A DNA stretch of 11,583 bases from Cesiribacter sp. (GTDB lineage Bacteria > Bacteroidota > Bacteroidia > Cytophagales > Cyclobacteriaceae), in NCBI GenBank assembly GCA_030147305.1, contig JASLAE010000364.1, positions 1 through 11,583 on the forward strand, written 5' to 3'. Every line of letters starts with the position of its first letter. Position 1 is the first letter of the stretch. This document shows, one piece after another, positions 6,496-11,583 of the stretch. The notes below the pieces were generated by a model that ran no database searches, was not told the origin of the DNA, and saw only the letters and a program-made list of their open reading frames with translations. A program made the translations under genes and the position numbers.

Positions 6496-7406
6496 ACATA
6501 GCCGTTCTTTCTCGCAATGCCAACCTATACTCTACCAAACGGCTGGTAGAGGCAGCCAGGCAGCGGGGTCATGAGTGCCGCGTTTTAGACCATTTGCGGT
6601 GCGACATCATTATTGAGCAAAGCAACCCAGTATTACATTATAAAGGCGAACTGATCAGAAATATAGATGCCATAATTCCCCGAATTGGAGCTTCGGTAAC
6701 CTTCTATGGATCTGCAGTCGTGCGCCAATTCGAAATGATGAATGTATTTACAACCACCAAATCACAGGCTATTGTACGCTCGCGCGACAAACTGCGCAGC
6801 ATGCAGATTCTGGCCAGATCTGGTGTTGGCTTGCCCAAAACTGCATTTACCAACTACAGCCGGGAAGATAAATACCTTATTGAAGCGGTAGGCGGTGCGC
6901 CACTGGTCATTAAACTGCTGGAAGGCACCCAGGGCCTGGGTGTGGTATTGGCCGAAACACGCAAGGCAGCGCAATCGGTGATTGAGGCTTTCCACAACTT
7001 AAAGGCCCGTGTAATTGTGCAGGAATTCATTAAAGAAGCAAAAGCAGCAGACATACGGGCTTTTGTAGTAGGCAACGAGGTGGTAGGCGCCATGCGCAGG
7101 CAGGGTAAAGAAGGCGAGTTCCGTTCTAACCTGCACCGGGGCGGCAGCGCTACTGTATACAAGCTCAGCCGCGAAGAAAAAGCAGCCGCCCTTACCGCGG
7201 CCAAAGCCATGGGCCTTACCATAGCAGGCGTAGACATGCTCCATTCCAATCGCGGACCGCTTATTCTTGAAGTTAATTCTTCTCCGGGTCTGGAAGGCAT
7301 TGAGCAGGCAACAGGCCTGGACATTGCAGGAAAAATCATCAGGTTTATTGAACAGGAACGAAATTCGGACAAACCAAAACGAAAAAAATCCCCTACTGAT
7401 GCCTGA
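6492..7406 (+). CDS. rimK: RimK alpha-L-glutamate ligase (ribosomal protein S6 modification)
   Basis: A 304-residue ATP-grasp ligase very similar along its whole length to E. coli RimK (about 300 residues), which adds glutamates to the C-terminus of ribosomal protein S6. Landmarks are the N-terminal MNIAVLSRNANLYSTKRL, the IPRIGASVTFYG segment (62-73), SRDKLRSMQ (97-105), the ATP-grasp glycine loop VIKLLEGTQGLGVV (139-152), QEFIKEA (177-183), FRSNLHRGG (210-218), Asp248 and the metal ligand segment ILEVNSSPGLEGIE (258-271). All catalytic elements are present. A short lysine-rich tail (KPKRKKS, 294-300) ends the protein, beyond the conserved fold. The start overlaps the rimB stop in ATGA, suggesting translational coupling. 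The target protein here could be S6 or another C-terminus; the homology to RimK rather than LysX or other ATP-grasp ligases is strong. Confidence 0.94.
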   Translation: MNIAVLSRNANLYSTKRLVEAARQRGHECRVLDHLRCDIIIEQSNPVLHYKGELIRNIDAIIPRIGASVTFYGSAVVRQFEMMNVFTTTKSQAIVRSRDKLRSMQILARSGVGLPKTAFTNYSREDKYLIEAVGGAPLVIKLLEGTQGLGVVLAETRKAAQSVIEAFHNLKARVIVQEFIKEAKAADIRAFVVGNEVVGAMRRQGKEGEFRSNLHRGGSATVYKLSREEKAAALTAAKAMGLTIAGVDMLHSNRGPLILEVNSSPGLEGIEQATGLDIAGKIIRFIEQERNSDKPKRKKSPTDA

Positions 7407-7439
7407 TGGCTGTTTAGCGTTGAAATTGAAGAAAACAAC

Positions 7440-8372
7440 ATGAAAATACGCATTGGAACCCGTGGCAGCCGCCTGGCTTTGTGGCAGGCTTATTATGTTG
7501 CCGATATGTTAAAGGCTGGTGGGCTGGAAACTGAGCTGGTTACCATAGAAACCCGCGGCGATAAAATTCAGAACGTATCCATTGCCAAAATTGGCAGCAA
7601 GGGTGTATTTACTGAAGAAATTGAAGAGCAGCTGGCCAGTGGCGCCATAGACATTGCAGTACACAGCGCTAAAGATATGCAGTCGGAGCTGCCAAAAGGA
7701 TTTTCCATCATTGCCTTTACCGAACGTGAAAAGGAAAATGATGTGATCATCAGCCTGCAGAGAGATCTTGAGCTGGATAATGCCGATAAACCTTTGCGCA
7801 TGGGCACCTCTTCCACCCGCCGGGTAGCAACACTCAAGAAATATTATCCACACGCCACGCCGGTTTCTATACGGGGTAATCTGCAGACACGGATTCGCAA
7901 AATGGAAGAAGGAGCATGTGATGCCTTGCTGCTGGCTTATGCTGGCGTTCACCGCATGGGTTATGGCGAAATGATCTTGCGCCACCTGCCCCTGGATGAA
8001 TTTATTCCGCCCGTAGGCCAGGGCAGTGTTGCCGTTGAGGTACACGAACAGCTGGATTCCCAAAAAAGCGCGCTTGTCAGGAAGCTGATCAACCACCCGC
8101 ATACAGAAAAGCGCTTACTGGCCGAGCGGGCTTACCTGCGCCGGCTGCAAGGGGGCTGTAGTGTGCCTATTTATGCCCTGGCGCAGCTGGACAATGATAT
8201 TCTCAGTCTGCGGGGTGGGGTCATCAGCATGGACGGTCAGGAGCGTATAGACATTACTGTAACAGGGGCAATACCTGAAGCAGAAAGTCTGGGACTGGCG
8301 CTTGCAGAAAAAGTTTTAGATGCCGGCGGCGACCGCATTCTCAAGCAAATCAAAGGCCAGATGGCCCATTAG
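7440..8372 (+). CDS. hemC: Hydroxymethylbilane synthase (porphobilinogen deaminase)
   Basis: A 310-residue enzyme of tetrapyrrole biosynthesis that joins four porphobilinogen molecules into hydroxymethylbilane in the cytoplasm. The full set of landmarks is visible: IGTRGSRLALWQA (5-17), VHSAKDM with catalytic Asp79 (74-80), GTSSTRR (122-128), RGNLQTR (145-151), PVGQGSVAVE (191-200), and the dipyrromethane-cofactor cysteine Cys240 in LQGGCSVP. Length is normal and no key residue is missing. It follows rimK after 33 bases with no terminator. No hemA, hemB or hemD gene is adjacent, so the heme genes are scattered or lie outside the window. The ATG at 7440 gives the family-typical MKIRIGTRGS start. 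Confidence 0.97.
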   Translation: MKIRIGTRGSRLALWQAYYVADMLKAGGLETELVTIETRGDKIQNVSIAKIGSKGVFTEEIEEQLASGAIDIAVHSAKDMQSELPKGFSIIAFTEREKENDVIISLQRDLELDNADKPLRMGTSSTRRVATLKKYYPHATPVSIRGNLQTRIRKMEEGACDALLLAYAGVHRMGYGEMILRHLPLDEFIPPVGQGSVAVEVHEQLDSQKSALVRKLINHPHTEKRLLAERAYLRRLQGGCSVPIYALAQLDNDILSLRGGVISMDGQERIDITVTGAIPEAESLGLALAEKVLDAGGDRILKQIKGQMAH

Positions 8373-8433
8373 ATCAAGCTTCTACTGTCTAAAAGGTGTT
8401 GTAAACAGACGCCCCCTGCACTAAAAACCTTGA

Positions 8434-9171
8434 ATGAATTTACCTGAGCATCTGTACAGCTTTATAGAAAAGGCATGGCCTTCATGGATGCTGTGGGCGT
8501 ATTTATTTCCGGCTGCTTTGCTGTATGGCATCGCTGCCGCCTGGATAGCAGGATCCCTCAGGGTAAAGAAGCAATGGCGGGTGGGTTATACGCGCAAGCT
8601 CTTCCATTTTTGCATATTTACAGCGGCCGGAGTTTTACAATTGATCTGGGGGTTGCCGGTTGTGGTGGTGTTTGGGACGGCCATCAGCCTGCTGGTGCTA
8701 TGGGCAGTCTGGCAGGGTGAGCAAAGTAACTTCTACAGGGCACTGGCCCGCCCGTCCGATGCCCCGCAGGAAAAATTGTTTATCCTGATTCCCCTGCTCA
8801 CCACTGCTGCCGGAGGCGTACTGACCAACCTATTTTTTATGCAATGGGCTGCCATCGGGTATCTGGTGGGGGGCTGGGGCGATGCAGTGGGTGAGCCGGT
8901 TGGCAGCCGCTGGGGCAGGCACCGTTATAAGGTGCCCTCTATGGCTGGAGTAGCCTCTACCCGTAGCATAGAAGGATCAGCAGCTGTTTTTTTGGTCAGT
9001 GCCATTGTTGCATATCTGGGTTTGCAGGCCCAGGGGCTCAGCAATCCCTTTGTCTATGCACTACTGATTGCACTGGCTGCAACGGGTGTAGAAGCCATCA
9101 GCACCCACGGCCTCGATAATCTTACCATTCAGTTAGCTGCCGCCGGTACAGCTTACTGGCTTGCGGGCTAG
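8434..9171 (+). CDS. Dolichol/phytol kinase-like integral membrane protein
   Basis: A 245-residue polytopic membrane protein with about seven or eight hydrophobic segments (near 17-40, 57-74, 75-93, 114-135, 136-148, 182-199, 206-220, 231-244). It carries the signature of the SEC59/VTE5 branch of the CTP-transferase superfamily: RKLFHF (54-59), GDAVGEPVGSRWGRH (149-163), the STRSIEGSAAVF segment (175-186) and a C-terminal LDNLTI (227-232). Members phosphorylate isoprenoid alcohols such as dolichol or phytol using CTP or another NTP; related enzymes are CDP-diglyceride synthetases. The substrate here is unknown; a polyprenol, farnesol or geranylgeraniol salvage role is possible but is inference. 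It follows hemC after 61 bases with no clear terminator, so cotranscription is plausible though no shared pathway is obvious. Confidence 0.8.
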   Translation: MNLPEHLYSFIEKAWPSWMLWAYLFPAALLYGIAAAWIAGSLRVKKQWRVGYTRKLFHFCIFTAAGVLQLIWGLPVVVVFGTAISLLVLWAVWQGEQSNFYRALARPSDAPQEKLFILIPLLTTAAGGVLTNLFFMQWAAIGYLVGGWGDAVGEPVGSRWGRHRYKVPSMAGVASTRSIEGSAAVFLVSAIVAYLGLQAQGLSNPFVYALLIALAATGVEAISTHGLDNLTIQLAAAGTAYWLAG

Positions 9172-9309
9172 TGACATTTAGTCTAAGCAGTTAGCTTCGT
9201 AGAGGCACAATGAAATCGACGATCAGGCAGCACTAATAAATCGCCGGCTTGTGAAGGAAATCACGGTAGGCTCATAAGGATTAACTAAGAACATATCGGC
9301 AGAAAACCT

Positions 9310-9317
9310 TATTTTCG
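9310..9317 (+). promoter_or_regulatory. Candidate -7 element for the cyclophilin gene
   Basis: TATTTTCG at 9310-9317 matches TAnnTTTG with one mismatch and lies 23 bases before the ATG at 9341, giving a short leader. No clear TTTG is seen at the -33 distance. The rest of the 169-base gap 9172-9340 holds no convincing ORF, hairpin terminator or repeat. Confidence 0.35.
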
Positions 9318-9340
9318 CCTTCAATTAAAACCTATCCTTC

Positions 9341-10198
9341 ATGAACAGGCTTCTTGCGCTTAGCATATGCATCCTCCTGATGGCCTCCTGTGCCACAGAA
9401 AAAGACTATCTGGTTACTTTTCAGACCCGTTATGGCAATATGAAGGCCATTCTGTATGATGCAACGCCCCAGCACAAAGAAAACTTTATAAAGCTGGCTC
9501 AAAGTGGCGCCTACGACAGCACTACCTTTCACCGGGTTATCAGGGATTTCATGATCCAGACGGGTGATGTAAACGCAAAAACTCCCGATGAAACCCCAAT
9601 TGATTATACCATCCCTGCAGAGTTTAACGACACCCTGATACATGAAAAAGGAGCCCTGGCCGCCGCCCGCCAGGCAGATCAGGTAAATCCTAAGAAAGAG
9701 AGTAGTGGCAGCCAGTTTTACATCATCCAGGGCCGGATATTCTCAGAGGAAGAGCTGTCTGCCATGATGCTGAACCGTAGCATGCAGCTGCAACAGGAAC
9801 AGTTTAGGCGGCTGCTCGGCATGCCGGCATATGCAAACCTGCGTCAGGAAGTAATAGCACTACAACAGCAGGGCAACTATGCGGCAATCCAGGAAAAGAT
9901 AGAAGATGCTACGCCCCTGATTGAAAAAGAATTTGGACCACAGCCAAATTACACCCTTACGGAACAGCAGCGCCAAATTTATACCACCGTTGGCGGCGCA
10001 CCCCACCTTGACCGTGATTATACCGTGTTTGGCCAGGTAGTGGAAGGTTTGCCGGTTATTGATTCGATTGCCAATGTGGCAACGGGCGCTGCGGACCGCC
10101 CGCTTGAGGATGTACACCTGGTTGTAAAAGTAGAAGAGGTTAGCAAAAAAGAGTTAAGAAAGCGCTACGCTAAATTTTATCCGGCAGAGAAGAAATAA
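9341..10198 (+). CDS. Cyclophilin-type peptidyl-prolyl isomerase, lipoprotein with inserted helical domain
   Basis: A 285-residue cyclophilin (peptidyl-prolyl cis-trans isomerase) that is probably membrane-anchored in the cell envelope. Residues 1-16 are a lipoprotein signal ending in lipobox MASC, with Cys17 as the lipidated residue. The catalytic motifs FHR (63-65), FMIQ (70-73) and SGSQFYII (122-129) are intact; the end of the active site is HLDRDYTVFG (222-231), with Tyr where human cyclophilin has its His126, as in bacterial PpiA types. Between the two halves, about 85 residues (132-216) are inserted, rich in Gln and Glu and largely helical (AMMLNRSMQLQQEQFRR at 141-157, then more). A basic tail follows the domain. 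The gene joins the next one by a TAATG overlap, so they are probably cotranslated. It likely helps fold secreted or outer-membrane proteins. Confidence 0.92.
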   Translation: MNRLLALSICILLMASCATEKDYLVTFQTRYGNMKAILYDATPQHKENFIKLAQSGAYDSTTFHRVIRDFMIQTGDVNAKTPDETPIDYTIPAEFNDTLIHEKGALAAARQADQVNPKKESSGSQFYIIQGRIFSEEELSAMMLNRSMQLQQEQFRRLLGMPAYANLRQEVIALQQQGNYAAIQEKIEDATPLIEKEFGPQPNYTLTEQQRQIYTTVGGAPHLDRDYTVFGQVVEGLPVIDSIANVATGAADRPLEDVHLVVKVEEVSKKELRKRYAKFYPAEKK

Positions 10199-11109
10199 TG
10201 AAATTACTGATAACGGGAGCAAATGGCCTGTTGGGCCAAAAGCTGGTGAAACAGCTTGAAAATGACCCTTCCTGGGATGTACTTGCTACTGCACGCGGAG
10301 AGAATAGAAGCCCTGATACTGCAATTGCTTATCAGAGCATGGACATAGAGGACCGCCAGCAGGTGCTTAACACTGTAACCGCCTTTAAACCAGATGTAAT
10401 CCTGCATTCCGCAGCCATGACAAACGTGGACCAGTGCGAGCTAAATCGGGAAGAATGCTGGCGCGCAAATGTAGAAGCCGTTCAGCACCTCATTGCCGCT
10501 GCAGAAGCGCAGGGTGCTTTTCTATTGCATGTTTCTACAGACTTTATCTTCGATGGTGAGCAAGGCCCCTACGACGAAGCGGCTACACCAGCGCCAGTTA
10601 ATTTCTATGGCGAGAGCAAACTTGAAGCCGAACGGTTGGTACAGCAGTCTACTACCTCATGGGCCATAGCCCGAACGGTACTGGTTTATGGCATTACCAA
10701 CAACCTCAGCCGGTCTAACATTATTCTTTGGGTTAAAAACAACCTGGAGCAGGGCAAGCCTATTCAGGTTGTAGATGACCAGTGGCGCACCCCCACCCTG
10801 GCCGAAGATCTGGCCGATGGCTGTCTGCGCATTGCAAAGGCAAAAGCTGCGGGCATCTGGAATGTTTCCGGTAAAGATTTTCTAACCCCCTATGAGATGG
10901 CGGTGCACACTGCCGACTTTTTTGGGCTGGATAAAAGCCTGATGACAAGGGCCGATAGCAGTACCTTTACCCAGCCTGCCAGGCGACCGCCCCGCACCGG
11001 CTTCATCATCAAAAAAATGCAGCAACAGCTAGGCTATCAGCCACATAGCTTCAACGAAGGCATCGCGCTGGTGGCGCGGCAAATAAAATTTTTGCAGGAG
11101 CAGAAATAA
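10198..11109 (+). CDS. RmlD-like NAD(P)-dependent SDR reductase
   Basis: A 303-residue extended short-chain dehydrogenase of the RmlD (dTDP-4-dehydrorhamnose reductase) substrate-binding family. The Rossmann nucleotide motif is TGANGLLGQ (6-14); the active site has STDFIFDG (113-120) and the catalytic YGESK (137-141); SAAMTNVDQCE (71-81) is typical of RmlD-type proteins. It lies in no visible rhamnose or nucleotide-sugar cluster (no rmlA, rmlB or rmlC), so the sugar or other substrate is uncertain; many stand-alone Bacteroidota homologues are annotated only as SDR family oxidoreductase. Its ATG shares one base with the stop of the cyclophilin gene (TAATG). No signal peptide, hence cytoplasmic, unlike its lipoprotein neighbour. 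Confidence 0.85.
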   Translation: MKLLITGANGLLGQKLVKQLENDPSWDVLATARGENRSPDTAIAYQSMDIEDRQQVLNTVTAFKPDVILHSAAMTNVDQCELNREECWRANVEAVQHLIAAAEAQGAFLLHVSTDFIFDGEQGPYDEAATPAPVNFYGESKLEAERLVQQSTTSWAIARTVLVYGITNNLSRSNIILWVKNNLEQGKPIQVVDDQWRTPTLAEDLADGCLRIAKAKAAGIWNVSGKDFLTPYEMAVHTADFFGLDKSLMTRADSSTFTQPARRPPRTGFIIKKMQQQLGYQPHSFNEGIALVARQIKFLQEQK

Positions 11110-11154
11110 CAGCAGGAATTAATTTGAAAATCCCTTTTTCTGATAAATAATATT

Positions 11155-11162
11155 TATTTTAG
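11155..11162 (+). promoter_or_regulatory. Weak candidate -7 element for the AGCS symporter gene
   Basis: TATTTTAG at 11155-11162 differs from TAnnTTTG at one position and would place transcription start about 25 bases before the ATG. A TTTG at 11123-11126 is 28 bases upstream, longer than usual. The gap 11110-11191 is very AT-rich and has no terminator-like hairpin for the SDR gene. Confidence 0.2.
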
Positions 11163-11191
11163 CCGTTATTACCTTACAAAATTTCGGCCTC

Positions 11192-11583
11192 ATGAAGAAA
11201 AACGGATTGCTCTTGCTTATGGCACTATGCCTTTTTGCTGGCGCTGCAAGAGCACAGGAAACGCGGGAACTGACTATCGACGAGCGAATAAACGAGTCGG
11301 TAGCGCCTGCCACACAGGCCATCTCAGACTTTATTTTTTATCCGGTGCAGCTGGGCGAACACTTTGCCATGCCCTTCATCCTGATCTGGCTGATGGCCGG
11401 CGCGCTCTTCTTTACCCTGTACCTTAAATTTATCAATATCCGGGGTTTCCGTGAGGCCTTTAGAATTATAAGAGGCACCTACACCAAACCAGAAGATCCT
11501 GGTCAGGTAACCCATTTTCAGGCCCTTTCCGCAGCCCTTAGCGGTACAGTGGGCCTGGGCAATATTGCCGGCGTGGCCATTGC
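11192..11583 (+). CDS. Sodium:alanine/amino-acid symporter, AGCS family (3' end beyond window)
   Basis: The ATG at 11192 opens a frame with no stop to the window edge (130 full codons). Residues 1-21 look like a signal peptide (MKKNG, then LLLLMALCLFAGAARA) with probable cleavage before QE. A short hydrophilic stretch and an amphipathic segment (35-58) follow, then a first clear membrane span (59-80), a cytoplasmic loop (INIRGFREAFRIIRG, 81-95) and the diagnostic AGCS segment FQALSAALSGTVGLGNIAGVA (109-129), where the Na+ and substrate site forms. The family imports alanine, glycine or related amino acids with Na+ across the inner membrane. The N-terminal cleavable-looking extension is not part of the classical transporter core but is seen in several Bacteroidota homologues from memory. 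Most of the protein lies outside the window. Confidence 0.93.
   Translation, partial: MKKNGLLLLMALCLFAGAARAQETRELTIDERINESVAPATQAISDFIFYPVQLGEHFAMPFILIWLMAGALFFTLYLKFINIRGFREAFRIIRGTYTKPEDPGQVTHFQALSAALSGTVGLGNIAGVAI

Noticed and set aside
6854..7453. Antisense open frame of 199 codons across rimK
   Set aside because: The plus-strand RimK homology is strong along its full length, so this is a Ser/Arg-rich shadow ORF.
7509..8102. Antisense open frame of 197 codons across hemC
   Set aside because: Opposite a fully conserved HemC; no recognisable features.
8388..8415. GTCT/AGAC pairing after hemC as a terminator
   Set aside because: Only a 4-bp stem with a long loop and no T tract; not enough to call.
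9172..9340. Short ORF starting at the ATG near 9210 in the gap before the cyclophilin gene
   Set aside because: It ends after eight codons and has no supporting context.
1..11583. Search for mobile elements, defence islands, CRISPR repeats, tRNA or rRNA genes
   Set aside because: No transposase, integrase, direct-repeat array, restriction or toxin-antitoxin gene or RNA gene was recognised; gene content is mostly conserved core functions.

Overview
The window looks like chromosomal DNA of a Bacteroidota bacterium, most likely a Cytophagales relative. Three lines of evidence support this. Several genes carry the Bacteroidota-type -7 promoter element TAnnTTTG. Family-specific proteins are present: a Bacteroidetes-type GlmU-like nucleotidyltransferase, a RemB/Wzi-like outer-membrane protein, and a cyclophilin lipoprotein with a Bacteroidota-style lipobox. 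Good Shine-Dalgarno sequences are also scarce. No rRNA, tRNA, CRISPR array, insertion sequence, integrase or phage gene was seen. Coding density is high, no intergenic gap exceeds 200 bases, and the content is mostly core metabolism and information processing.

Layout. The minus strand from 1613 to the left edge encodes a secreted outer-membrane beta-barrel protein (RemB/Wzi-like, cut by the window edge). Divergent from it is an ADP-ribosylglycohydrolase (1757-2530), whose 3' end overlaps that of a convergent single-domain response regulator (2514-2951, minus). Next comes a compact monocistronic unit for ribosomal protein L31 type B (3143-3385), with a consensus promoter and a perfect 12-bp terminator hairpin. 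A GlmU-like nucleotidyltransferase/acetyltransferase follows (3541-4749), with its -7 element four bases before the ATG. From 4862 a co-directional series runs to 9171: DNA polymerase III delta' (holB), a RimB-type retropepsin-like peptidase, the RimK glutamate ligase, porphobilinogen deaminase (hemC) and a dolichol/phytol-kinase-like membrane protein. A second co-directional pair is a cyclophilin lipoprotein (9341-10198) and an RmlD-like SDR reductase (10198-11109), joined by TAATG. The right edge cuts a sodium:amino-acid (AGCS) symporter beginning at 11192.

How the genes work together. The clearest functional unit is rimB-rimK, whose ATGA overlap suggests translational coupling of an enzyme that adds glutamate residues to a protein C-terminus (RimK, classically on ribosomal protein S6) and a peptidase thought to remove or process them (RimB). 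The remaining genes are mostly neighbours without an obvious shared pathway: replication (holB), tetrapyrrole synthesis (hemC), prenol or lipid phosphorylation (kinase-like), envelope precursor supply (GlmU-like), periplasmic folding (PPIase) and transport (AGCS). I did not find a clearly undescribed multi-gene system. The items most worth a second look are the RimB-RimK couple without a visible RimA, the possibly leaderless GlmU-like transcript and the short overlapping upstream ORF, and the large insertion in the cyclophilin.
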